Of a stretch of DNA of 36,137 nucleotides, positions 7,840-16,519 are shown in pieces. The position numbers and the translations under genes are program-made. The notes beneath the pieces are model-generated. The model was not told the DNA's origin. It saw nothing but the letters and a program-made list of their open reading frames with translations, and did no database searches. Where the stretch lies: assembly GCA_024641135.1 (NCBI GenBank), contig JAHEDS010000011.1, positions 1 to 36,137 of the forward strand, given 5' to 3'. This stretch comes from Flavobacteriales bacterium (GTDB lineage: Bacteria > Bacteroidota > Bacteroidia > Flavobacteriales > Flavobacteriaceae). Every line of letters begins with the position of its first letter. Position 1 is the first letter of the stretch.

Positions 7840-8988
7840 ATGAAATCTATTATTTGCTTTTTATTATCGGTGTTTTCATACCACGTTTTTCAAGGTCAAG
7901 TTATTTACGAACCAATTGAGTCTTATAAACTAGGGGAATCACGTGAACTTAAAATACAGTTGCCAAGGGGTTATAGCAATGATGATAAAAAAACCTATCC
8001 TTTAATTGTTGTTTTAGACGGGGATTATATGTTTGAAGCAGTTGCAGGTAATGTTGATTATTTTTCTTATTGGGAAGATATGCCAGCTGCTATTGTCGTT
8101 GGCATTAATCAGGAAGAAAAAAGGTATGATGATTCCATGTACTCAGAGCAAAATTCACTACCAATAGAATCTGGTGCTAATTTTTTTGAATTTATTGGAG
8201 GGGAACTCCTAACTCATATTCAAAATAAATATAAAGTGGGAAATTTTAAAGCTATTGTTGGTCACGGAGAAACCGCTAATTTTATAAATTATTTTTTACT
8301 TAAACAACAACCAATATTTCAGGCATATCTCGTGTTTAGCCCCGAACTAGCTCCTAAAACAGCTGCCTTTGTTTCTGAGAGACTTAGTAAGTTCGAAAGT
8401 GAAACTTTTTATTATTTGGCGACATCAACCGGTGATGTTCCTTCAATTTTGAATGATACAGAAGGATTAAATAACAGTCTTTCCGGGCTTGATAATAAAA
8501 ACCTTCATTACTATTTTGACAAGTTTGAAGGCGCTACACACTATACAATTCCAACGCATGCTATCCCAAAGGCTATTGAAGATATTTTTTCTGTTTTTCA
8601 GCCAATTTCTAAAGATGAATACAAAGAAACCATCTTAAAACTTGAGTCTTCACCAGTTGTTTATCTTCAGGATAAGTACAAAACAATTAAGACCTTATTT
8701 GGGATAGACAAACAAATTCTTATAAACGACTTCAAGGCCATTGCTGCTGCAATAGAGAAGAAAGAAGAGTTCAATTATTTTGAAGAATTGGGTAAATTAG
8801 CGCGTGATCAATACCCTGATACGTTGCTAGGAAATTATTATTTAGCACGTTTTTATGAAGAAACAGGGGAGACTAAAAAAGCTATGAGAACCTATCAATC
8901 AGGTTATTCGTTCGAAGAAATTGGAGGTATCACTAAGGATTTAATGTTAGAAAAGGCCGATGCTATTAAAGCTGATTTTGGATACTAA
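7840..8988 (+). CDS. Secreted esterase-fold (PF00756-like) protein, serine nucleophile apparently lost
   Basis: The ATG at 7840 gives a clean signal peptide (MKSIICFLLSVFSYHVFQGQ); an upstream TTG would put ten polar residues in front of it. The mature part looks like an esterase D/enterochelin-esterase alpha/beta hydrolase: LPRGY, YPLIVVLDGDYMF (54-65), AIVVGIN (84-90). At the nucleophile elbow, where GHSxGG is expected, the sequence is GHGET (141-145), so position 143 is Gly rather than Ser. A histidine in ATHYTIPTHAIPKAI may occupy the catalytic-His region. The C-terminal ~80 residues (LGNYYLARFYEETGETKKAMRTY) look like a TPR-type helical pair. The 382-residue protein may bind rather than hydrolyse. 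Its stop is 2 bases before radA, so they are probably co-transcribed. Confidence 0.75.
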   Translation: MKSIICFLLSVFSYHVFQGQVIYEPIESYKLGESRELKIQLPRGYSNDDKKTYPLIVVLDGDYMFEAVAGNVDYFSYWEDMPAAIVVGINQEEKRYDDSMYSEQNSLPIESGANFFEFIGGELLTHIQNKYKVGNFKAIVGHGETANFINYFLLKQQPIFQAYLVFSPELAPKTAAFVSERLSKFESETFYYLATSTGDVPSILNDTEGLNNSLSGLDNKNLHYYFDKFEGATHYTIPTHAIPKAIEDIFSVFQPISKDEYKETILKLESSPVVYLQDKYKTIKTLFGIDKQILINDFKAIAAAIEKKEEFNYFEELGKLARDQYPDTLLGNYYLARFYEETGETKKAMRTYQSGYSFEEIGGITKDLMLEKADAIKADFGY

Positions 8989-8990
8989 AA

Positions 8991-10349
8991 ATGGCTAAAT
9001 TAAAAACAACTTTTTTTTGTCAGAATTGCGGTACTCAATTTGCTAAATGGCAGGGACAGTGTACTGCCTGTAAAGAATGGAATACTATTGTTGAAGAAGT
9101 CTTACAAACCAAAGAAAAAAGCGATTGGAAAACCTCAGACAAATCACCAAAAAGAGTTTCTAAACCCTTATTAATTCAGGATATTGATACTGCCCAGGAA
9201 TCGAGGTTAGATACTTTTGATGCGGAGTTTAATCGTGTTTTGGGAGGCGGAATTGTTCCTGGGTCATTAATTCTTCTTGGGGGAGAGCCCGGTATTGGTA
9301 AGAGTACATTACTACTCCAAGTTTCTTTAAAATTACCTTATAAAACATTATATGTTTCTGGTGAAGAAAGTCAAAAGCAGATAAAGATGCGTGCGGAACG
9401 AATTTATCCGGGAAACACCAATTGTTATATTTTAACCGAAACTAAAACCCAAAATATCTTTAAGCAAATTGAAGAACTGAAACCAGATATTGTGGTAATT
9501 GATTCTATACAAACCTTACACAGCGACTATATTGAATCCTCTTCCGGAAGTATTTCTCAAATTAAAGAATGTACTTCTGAGCTTATTAAATTTGCTAAAG
9601 AAACTGCAACACCAGTTATTTTAATTGGACATATTACTAAAGATGGAAATATAGCCGGACCAAAAATTCTGGAACATATGGTTGATACAGTCTTGCAATT
9701 TGAAGGAGACAGAAATCATGTTTTTAGGATATTGAGAGCCAATAAAAACAGGTTTGGTTCAACCAACGAATTGGGGATTTATGAGATGCAGGGCTCCGGA
9801 TTGCGTGAAGTTTCTAATCCTTCAGAGATTTTAATTTCCAGAAAAGACGAGGAACTTTCTGGTAATGCTATTGCCGCAACTTTGGAAGGTATGCGACCAT
9901 TAATGATTGAAGTACAAGCTTTGGTAAGTACAGCTGTTTATGGAACACCACAGCGTAGTGCGACAGGCTTTAATGCGAAACGATTAAATATGCTTTTGGC
10001 AGTCTTGGAAAAGCGTGCAGGTTTTAGGTTAGGTGCTAAAGATGTCTTCTTAAATATTACAGGTGGAATAAATGTTGATGATCCTGCTATTGATTTGGCG
10101 GTCGTAGCCGCTATTTTATCTTCAAATGAAGATACCGCCTTGCAAAAGGATGTTTGTTTTGCTGCCGAAGTTGGACTTTCTGGCGAGATTAGGCCGGTAC
10201 AACGTGTTGAACAACGAATAATTGAAGCCGAGAAACTTGGTTTTTCCACTATTTATGTATCTAAGTACAATAAAATATCATTAAAAAATACTGGCATAAG
10301 GATTCATCTCATCTCTAAAATTGAAGATGTTGTAAATCAACTTATTTAA
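8991..10349 (+). CDS. radA: DNA repair protein RadA (Sms)
   Basis: A RecA-related, DnaB-like ATPase that promotes branch migration during recombination and repair of stalled forks. The 452 residues contain, in order, a C4 zinc finger (Cys10, Cys13, Cys24, Cys27), Walker A GGEPGIGKST at 97-106, Walker B-like DIVVIDSIQT near 166-175, the RadA-specific KNRFG motif at 252-256, and a C-terminal Lon-protease-like domain (GGINVDDPAIDLAVVAAILSS in part). All key residues are present. It follows the hydrolase-like gene by 2 bases; a functional link is not evident. No terminator is seen after it. Confidence 0.97.
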   Translation: MAKLKTTFFCQNCGTQFAKWQGQCTACKEWNTIVEEVLQTKEKSDWKTSDKSPKRVSKPLLIQDIDTAQESRLDTFDAEFNRVLGGGIVPGSLILLGGEPGIGKSTLLLQVSLKLPYKTLYVSGEESQKQIKMRAERIYPGNTNCYILTETKTQNIFKQIEELKPDIVVIDSIQTLHSDYIESSSGSISQIKECTSELIKFAKETATPVILIGHITKDGNIAGPKILEHMVDTVLQFEGDRNHVFRILRANKNRFGSTNELGIYEMQGSGLREVSNPSEILISRKDEELSGNAIAATLEGMRPLMIEVQALVSTAVYGTPQRSATGFNAKRLNMLLAVLEKRAGFRLGAKDVFLNITGGINVDDPAIDLAVVAAILSSNEDTALQKDVCFAAEVGLSGEIRPVQRVEQRIIEAEKLGFSTIYVSKYNKISLKNTGIRIHLISKIEDVVNQLI

Positions 10350-10816
10350 GTCAAATAGTTTAGAATAAAATGATTAATATTCGTACAATTATTATATTGA
10401 ATTACGTCATACAGCGATAAAAAATGCGGTTTAACGATAAAAAATCATTATTTCACTAGGTTATTCTTATTTTTATTCATAATATTGCTTTAATTAATTT
10501 ATTGATAACCATTAATTTGGCTTATTAGGTTTACTTCCCTCGTAATATTTTTAACCTAAAACACTAGAGTACTGAATTTTAGTTTGTTTTTAATTAACCA
10601 TTAAAAACAGAAAATAAAAACTTTAAAATAGGTTTTAACCTAATGTTTTTTGCAAAAAAAGCTTAAAGTTTTAAATGTAGATTGTCGAATTTTTTGGCGT
10701 TTATAAAACACAAGGCGTGTTTTGTAAATGTTTTAACGTAAAAAATGTAATTACTTATAATGTAGGTAATTAACATGTAATAGTGCATATTGATTGATCC
10801 CAAATCTATCAAAGTT
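10350..10816. other. 467-base gene-free region with ordered short repeats
   Basis: This is the largest gap in the window and has no credible ORF or RNA gene. It contains an 11-base direct repeat CGATAAAAAAT at 10415-10425 and 10435-10445, exactly 20 bases apart. It also has TAGGTT/AACCTA half-sites at 10457-10462, 10525-10531 (TTAGGTT), 10553-10559 (AACCTAA) and as a compact palindrome at 10629-10642. An inverted repeat AAAACAC/GTGTTTT lies at 10705-10711 and 10717-10723. No exact TAnnTTTG box was found. The arrangement looks like the regulatory region of the large secreted-protein gene that follows. Confidence 0.5.
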
Positions 10817-13800
10817 ATGAATACAAAATTACTATTTAAAGCTCTCTTTTGTATAATAATCAGTTTATATTATAATACAGTTTTAGGACAAATTCAAGTT
10901 GATCAAACAATAACTGGAAGTGTTAAAGAATCTAGAAACTTGACTATTAATCATACCGTTTCTTCAGGGTTATCAAATTCTGTTGTTGTGGTGTCATTAC
11001 TTCTTAAGTCGTCTTTATCTAATATAAATACATTAAAGTATGGAGGGTCAAATTTAACCTTAGTAGAAAGTTCAACGCGTAATTCCGTAACAATTGCGGT
11101 TTATACAATTATTAACCCACCCGTTGGAACAAATGCGTTATCTATTAATACTAGTAATAGTACCGATATCACTTTAGCCGCTACAAGTTTTGGGAATGTC
11201 AATCAAAGTAATATTTTTTCATCTATCCAAAAAGTAAATGGAAGTTCAGGTAATGTGTCAAAAACTATTGATTGTACTGAAGATAGTTTTGCGATGGACT
11301 TCTTATCATTAGCCGATAAAACAGCAACTGAAGGTTCTGGTCAAACACGGTTATTTTATAAAAATAATGCTAACGGAGCAGACCGTTTTTATAGTTCATA
11401 TAAGACTGCTTCGTCGGGAATTGATAATTTAAGCTGGAATTTTGAAGGCACAAATTACAATTATATTTGGGGTTGTTTAAATCAGTTAGTAATACCGATG
11501 ACGGATTATGATGGTGATGGAATTTCAGATTCTGTCGATTTAGATGATGATAATGATGGCATATTAGATTCTCAAGAAAACAATATACTAAGTTATGGTG
11601 GCTTTGAATATGTACCTGTTCCTAATAACGGAAATAACCAGGCCGGTGAGGGTGTTAATGCCACTACCATTTTGCCATGGATTTTAATACCAGGAGGCTT
11701 AGGTTCTGGTGGGACACCAAATGTTGTTCAGGTGGATGGTGGCGTATATGATTACGGATGGGGAGGACCTCCTTTTGACGCAGATTCTAACACAAACGTT
11801 GTTGGATTTAAGCAACATTATCTTGATGTGAATGGTAATGCAGATATTTACCAATCATTTAAAATTACATCAACGGTTAACATAACCTATTCTGGCTATT
11901 TTTCTCCAAGAGATGATAATAATACGGCGACTGCCAAACTTGCAATTTACTCAGGTGTTGGAAACGGAGGCGCATTAATTTCCAATACAGGAACTATTCC
12001 AATACCAATTCAAAACGGATCTTCAAAAGCAACTCCTTGGGCTTTGGTGCAAGGTACGGTTACATTAAATCCAGGAACCTATTCATTTGTGATTACCATG
12101 TCCGATTATGGGAATTTTGATGAAGGATCTGTAAAAATAACAGGTTCAAATCTTGATACCGATGGTGATGGCGTTGCAAACATATTTGACCTTGACAGTG
12201 ATAATGATGGCATTTTTGATGCTGATGAAGCTGGTCATGGACAAAATAATACAAATGGCGTAGTTAGTAATGTTGTTGGTACCGATGGTATTCCAGATGC
12301 TGTTCAAGTTTCACCTAATTGTGGAACCGTAAATTATGTTGTCGCTGAAAGCTCTAATGATTCAGATTATAATTTTGATTATTTAGATATTGATAGTGAT
12401 GGCGATGGTATTCCAGACAATATAGAAGCACAACCTACTATTGGGTATATTCCACCAAGCAATGTGAGCGCAAGTATTACTGATGTAAATAGTAATGGTG
12501 TGGATGATGCCTATGAAGCGGCTATGGGAGGAACGGATTTAACTCAAATTCAAGATACAGATGGTGATGGTATTAAAGATTTTCTTGATACGGATTCTGA
12601 TAATGATGGTACACTGGATATAGACGAAAACGGAAAATCGAATACGATTTCAAATATTGATGTTGATAATGATGGCCTGGATGATAATTTAGATAGTATA
12701 ACATCTTATTTAGATGTAAATGATAACGTAACAATAGGGGATTTAAATGATCTTGCAACCATTTTTGGTGATGCTAATACGAATATAAATTCAGGTGGAG
12801 ATTTGGATTATAGAGATTATTTTAATTTTTCACCGCCTACAAATGCCACAATATATTTTGATGGTGTTGATGATTATTTGTCAAGAAATAAACTGGTTGA
12901 TGGGTTGAATGAAGTGACAATTATGGCTTGGGTAAAAGGGGACACTGGTAATTTTACAGATATGGTTATTGCAAGTGAAGATGTTGCATTTAAGTTGTGG
13001 TTAAAAAATGGAACTAAACCAACATTTAGTGTCACAACTGCTGGAGATTCAGAAAAAAAAGCAGGAGGATTCACAATGAACCCTATTGAATTAGACGAAT
13101 GGCATCATTTAACTGGAAGCTTTTCAAGTAGCACAGGATTAATTAAAATTTATGTGGATGGTGTATTAGAACAGACAAAAGATACAGGAATAACGGGTGC
13201 TGCTCTTGCCGTTAGTAGTAATTCTAATAATACATTTGAAATAGGAAGATTTTCAGATAAATTAGGAAATGGAAACTATTTTAAAGGAAATATAGATGAA
13301 GTAAGAGTGTTTAATACATTGTTAACTGATAGTCAGATACAGCAAATGGTTTATCAGGAAGTCGAAAACAATTCAGGGAATGTAAAAGGGTCTATAGTTC
13401 CTAAAGATGTTAAGGATGTTAATACAGGAAACATAGTGGCGTGGAATAACTTAATTGCTTATTATCCAATGACTGAAATAAAAAGTTGTAATATTTTAGA
13501 TTATTCCGAGCATAATAATAATATCACACTTTACAATATTGATGCAATAGAAGAGCAGACAGCACCAATGCCCTATGTCACGTTGTCAAATGGCTCTTGG
13601 GATGCACAATCAACGTGGTTACATGGTAATAAATGGGATATACAAAATACTGCAAACAATAAAGACTGGAGTATTGTTAGGATATCAAATGATGTAACTA
13701 TAAATCATGATGTTAAAACGACAGGATTAATAATTGATGCAAATACAACTTTAACATTACAAGGAGATCATTTAGTTGAAAATAGCTCATATTTAGAGTT

Positions 13801-15469
13801 GAACGGTACCATGGATTTGTCCGACGATTCACAGTTAATACAAACAAACCATAGTGATTTGGTAACTTCATCAACTGGAAAGATTTTAAGACGACAGGAA
13901 GGTGTAGCCAGCTCTTATTGGTATAATTACTGGGGTTCTCCAGTAGGCGCTACAGGAGTAACTACATTGACAGACAATAACACTTCTTCAAATAATTCAA
14001 ACAACACTAATTTCAGATTAGAATTATTAAAAGATCCAACCGGGTTCCCAGTACAGTTTACTTCAGCATATTCACAGGCAGGTAAAATCAGTAAGTATTG
14101 GTTATATACTTTTGTAAATGGGGTTACCTATTGGGACTGGATAAAAATTTCGCCGACTTCAAATATAAAACCAGGTGTTGGTTATACTCAGAAGGGAGCA
14201 GGAAATCCTGGGACTGAAGAGCAGTATATATTTGAAGGTAAACCAAATAATGGAACCATTTTAATTGATGTTACAGATAAAGGCGGTCCAGGATCGGTAG
14301 CCTCTGTGTCTGCAACAAGTTATCTATTAGGAAACCCATACGCTTCAGCACTCAACATACATAAATTTATTGATGATAATGCAGGTGTTATTAGCGGTAC
14401 GTTACAGTTATGGCAACAATGGAGTGGAAGTTCTCATTATTTAAATGAATATAACGGAGGTTATGCACAAGTTAATAAATTAGGATCGACTAGGGCTTAT
14501 CAATTTGTGGGGATTAACGGATCTAACAATGGATCACAAGATGGAACAAAAACACCAACACGATTCCTTCCAATGGGACAAGGGTTTATTGTTGAGGTTG
14601 TTGCAAATGGACAGGTGGAATTTAATAATGGTCAGCGCGTTTTTATTAAGGAAGTAGATGCAGATGGTACCTACAATAATGGCTCTACATTCTTTAAATC
14701 TGGTAATTCAAAATCTAAAGGAGATGCATCACAAAACGAGACGTCTGCTGCTGGAGGTGAAGAAGACACAACTAATCTATTTCAAAAAATTCGATTAGAG
14801 TTTAATACTGTAAAGGGACCTGCCACTAGAAGAGAGTTGTTGTTAGGTTTTAGTGAGTTTACTTCAGATGATTTTGATTATGGATACGATGCGGAGTGTG
14901 GAGAGGATAATAATAATGACTTAAACCTGAATTTTGAAGGTAAGAACATGAATATCCAGGCCTATAGCACAATTTCAGACGACAAGGTTATTCCTTTGAA
15001 TTTCAAATCATCAGGAAGTAATACGTTTGAAATAAGAATTACAGAATTAGAAAACATTGAAACGACTCAAGAAATTTATCTAAAAGACAATTTAACGGGC
15101 GAATATTTTGATTTAACTCAAGAGCTACCTTATGGTTTTAGTTCAGATGCTGGAAAGTTTAATAACAGATTTGAAATTGTATTTCAGTCACAATCTAAAA
15201 CTTTAGGGATTGAAGAGGCACAAGCCGATGAAAATTTCATTTTTTATCAAAATAAGTCACACACAATTTTTGTTAAAAAGTTAAATGGAGAAGTAAAAAG
15301 ATTTGAGTTAATTAATACTTTAGGACAGTCAGTCATGGCACTAAACAATGTTCCTCGAGAAACGTTAAATAACGGTTTAAGGCTTCCAAATGTATCCACT
15401 GGAACCTATATCGCATGGTTTAGAACCGATTCAAATCAAGTCATCACCAAAAAGATAATTATAAACTAA
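10817..15469 (+). CDS. Large secreted multidomain protein: thrombospondin type 3 repeats, LamG domain, T9SS-like C-terminal domain
   Basis: The ATG at 10817 begins a signal peptide (MNTKLLFKALFCIIIS... LGQ); the ORF could extend to a TTG at 10790 but that adds a charged stretch before the signal. Of 1550 residues, 25-225 form a beta-rich domain. Acidic calcium-binding TSP3 repeats occur near 228-254 (DYDGDGISDSVDLDDDNDG), 447-471, 523-550 and 580-628. A beta-sandwich domain rich in Gly/Asn lies between the first two groups. A LamG/concanavalin-like domain spans about 678-841 (YFDGVDDYL, MAWVKGD, YVDGVLEQT, EVRVFN). The last ~80 residues (FELINTLGQSV, STGTYIAWF, KKIIIN) resemble a type A T9SS sorting domain. 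Probably a surface or released adhesin or glycan-binding protein; no enzymatic domain is recognised. Confidence 0.85.
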   Translation: MNTKLLFKALFCIIISLYYNTVLGQIQVDQTITGSVKESRNLTINHTVSSGLSNSVVVVSLLLKSSLSNINTLKYGGSNLTLVESSTRNSVTIAVYTIINPPVGTNALSINTSNSTDITLAATSFGNVNQSNIFSSIQKVNGSSGNVSKTIDCTEDSFAMDFLSLADKTATEGSGQTRLFYKNNANGADRFYSSYKTASSGIDNLSWNFEGTNYNYIWGCLNQLVIPMTDYDGDGISDSVDLDDDNDGILDSQENNILSYGGFEYVPVPNNGNNQAGEGVNATTILPWILIPGGLGSGGTPNVVQVDGGVYDYGWGGPPFDADSNTNVVGFKQHYLDVNGNADIYQSFKITSTVNITYSGYFSPRDDNNTATAKLAIYSGVGNGGALISNTGTIPIPIQNGSSKATPWALVQGTVTLNPGTYSFVITMSDYGNFDEGSVKITGSNLDTDGDGVANIFDLDSDNDGIFDADEAGHGQNNTNGVVSNVVGTDGIPDAVQVSPNCGTVNYVVAESSNDSDYNFDYLDIDSDGDGIPDNIEAQPTIGYIPPSNVSASITDVNSNGVDDAYEAAMGGTDLTQIQDTDGDGIKDFLDTDSDNDGTLDIDENGKSNTISNIDVDNDGLDDNLDSITSYLDVNDNVTIGDLNDLATIFGDANTNINSGGDLDYRDYFNFSPPTNATIYFDGVDDYLSRNKLVDGLNEVTIMAWVKGDTGNFTDMVIASEDVAFKLWLKNGTKPTFSVTTAGDSEKKAGGFTMNPIELDEWHHLTGSFSSSTGLIKIYVDGVLEQTKDTGITGAALAVSSNSNNTFEIGRFSDKLGNGNYFKGNIDEVRVFNTLLTDSQIQQMVYQEVENNSGNVKGSIVPKDVKDVNTGNIVAWNNLIAYYPMTEIKSCNILDYSEHNNNITLYNIDAIEEQTAPMPYVTLSNGSWDAQSTWLHGNKWDIQNTANNKDWSIVRISNDVTINHDVKTTGLIIDANTTLTLQGDHLVENSSYLELNGTMDLSDDSQLIQTNHSDLVTSSTGKILRRQEGVASSYWYNYWGSPVGATGVTTLTDNNTSSNNSNNTNFRLELLKDPTGFPVQFTSAYSQAGKISKYWLYTFVNGVTYWDWIKISPTSNIKPGVGYTQKGAGNPGTEEQYIFEGKPNNGTILIDVTDKGGPGSVASVSATSYLLGNPYASALNIHKFIDDNAGVISGTLQLWQQWSGSSHYLNEYNGGYAQVNKLGSTRAYQFVGINGSNNGSQDGTKTPTRFLPMGQGFIVEVVANGQVEFNNGQRVFIKEVDADGTYNNGSTFFKSGNSKSKGDASQNETSAAGGEEDTTNLFQKIRLEFNTVKGPATRRELLLGFSEFTSDDFDYGYDAECGEDNNNDLNLNFEGKNMNIQAYSTISDDKVIPLNFKSSGSNTFEIRITELENIETTQEIYLKDNLTGEYFDLTQELPYGFSSDAGKFNNRFEIVFQSQSKTLGIEEAQADENFIFYQNKSHTIFVKKLNGEVKRFELINTLGQSVMALNNVPRETLNNGLRLPNVSTGTYIAWFRTDSNQVITKKIIIN

Positions 15470-15487
15470 ATTATGATATCAAAATAT

Positions 15488-15519
15488 AAAAAAACCGAAG
15501 CAATTGTTTCGGTTTTTTT
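15488..15519 (+). terminator. Rho-independent terminator after the large secreted-protein gene
   Basis: Arms AAAAAAACCGAA (15488-15499) and TTCGGTTTTTTT (15508-15519) pair over 12 bases around an 8-base loop, and the right arm ends in seven Ts. It is 18 bases past the stop codon. The A and T tracts would let it work in both directions, but no converging gene is present. Confidence 0.9.
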
Positions 15520-15604
15520 ATTTGCCTTCGTATCAAGTTTAACCATAATGTTTGGGTTCTTGAATAATTGTTTAAATTTAAAAACAAATTAAAATAAATA
15601 TGTG

Positions 15605-16345
15605 ATGAGAAAAACGTTTCTGATAATTTCAATTCTATTTTGTTCGTTTAGCTTTGGTCAAAAGGAGGTTTATGAGTTAAGGACCTATGAATTAAATTTT
15701 GGTAAACCAGCCAATATATTATTTGATTATATTGAAAAATCTCTAATCCCGGCTTTGAATAAAAATGAAATATTTAACATAGGTGTTTTTGAGGAAATTG
15801 GCGATGCTATGCCAAAAAAAATATATGTAATTATTCCTTATAAAAATATAAATGATTATTATCAAACGGTAGAAGGATTAAAGAGCGATGAAGATTATAA
15901 AACAGCCTCAAATATTTATATGAAGACTTCGCCTCAAGATTTCCCTTTTGTAAGGTATGAGACCTCTCTTTTTATTGCTTTTGATGGTTTGCCAAAAATG
16001 ATAAAACCTTCTAAAGAATCCACAGTATTTGAATTAAGAACTTATGAAGCCTATAATGAAGATGCGTTGCAGAGAAAAATAAAAATGTTTAATGAAAGTG
16101 AGTTCAAAATTTTTGATGATGTAGGGTTGCATTCAGTTTTTTTTGGCGAAAAAATAGCTGGACCCCAAATGCCCTGTTTGACTTATATGATTGCCTTTAA
16201 AGACATGGAAGAACGCAATGCTAACTGGGAAAAATTTGGACCACATCCAGAATGGCAAAGAATTGTTCAGTTACCAGAATATGAGAACACGGTATCAAAT
16301 ATTTATCGAATATTTTTAAAACCATTACCGTTTTCTAAACTATAA
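15605..16345 (+). CDS. Exported NIPSNAP-family protein
   Basis: I take the ATG at 15605 (a GTG directly before it adds only one residue). A signal peptide MRKTFLIISILFCSFSFGQ is followed by two tandem dimeric alpha/beta-barrel NIPSNAP domains. The first begins VYELRTYELNFGKP (about residue 21) and the second VFELRTYEAYNED (about residue 144); the ELRTYE repeat makes the duplication easy to see. The second domain ends with NWEKFGPHPEWQRI, the usual closing segment. Total 246 residues. NIPSNAP proteins are of unclear biochemical role; bacterial members are often exported and sit near carbohydrate or stress genes. It is preceded by a strong terminator, so it has its own promoter, and 174 bases separate it from ileS. 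Confidence 0.85.
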   Translation: MRKTFLIISILFCSFSFGQKEVYELRTYELNFGKPANILFDYIEKSLIPALNKNEIFNIGVFEEIGDAMPKKIYVIIPYKNINDYYQTVEGLKSDEDYKTASNIYMKTSPQDFPFVRYETSLFIAFDGLPKMIKPSKESTVFELRTYEAYNEDALQRKIKMFNESEFKIFDDVGLHSVFFGEKIAGPQMPCLTYMIAFKDMEERNANWEKFGPHPEWQRIVQLPEYENTVSNIYRIFLKPLPFSKL

Positions 16346-16487
16346 CTACTAAATTTTATTAGTTTTCTATTTAGAGATATCTTCTTTTTTGATATTCAAA
16401 AGTTTAAGCGTACTAATTGTTAAAATTAGATATTAATTTTAAAGTTAAATAGTTTCATCTCAGACCTTCTATTTTATCAAAATTTCT

Positions 16488-16495
16488 TAATTTCG
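16488..16495 (+). promoter_or_regulatory. Probable -7 box for ileS
   Basis: TAATTTCG differs from TAnnTTTG at one position and is followed by CACC, as the panC box is (CACCC). It lies 24 bases before the ileS ATG. No TTG is seen at the -33 spacing, so support is weak. Confidence 0.4.
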
Positions 16496-16519
16496 CACCT
16501 CGATTAGAATTTTGATATA

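Noticed and set aside
10705-10723. AAAACAC/GTGTTTT hairpin considered as a terminator for radA
   Set aside because: It is about 355 bases past the radA stop, the stem is only 7 bases with no clean T-run after it, and it is closer to the next gene, so a regulatory role is more likely.
11500-12710. Repeated GATGGTGATGG-like DNA, considered as a DNA repeat array
   Set aside because: The repetition comes from the Asp/Asn/Gly codons of the TSP3 calcium-binding repeats; unit length and spacing vary, so it is a protein repeat, not a CRISPR or satellite.
12573-13074. Minus-strand ORFs within the large secreted-protein gene
   Set aside because: Their His/Tyr-rich or hydrophobic products are the reverse reading of acidic repeats and of the LamG domain; nothing supports expression.
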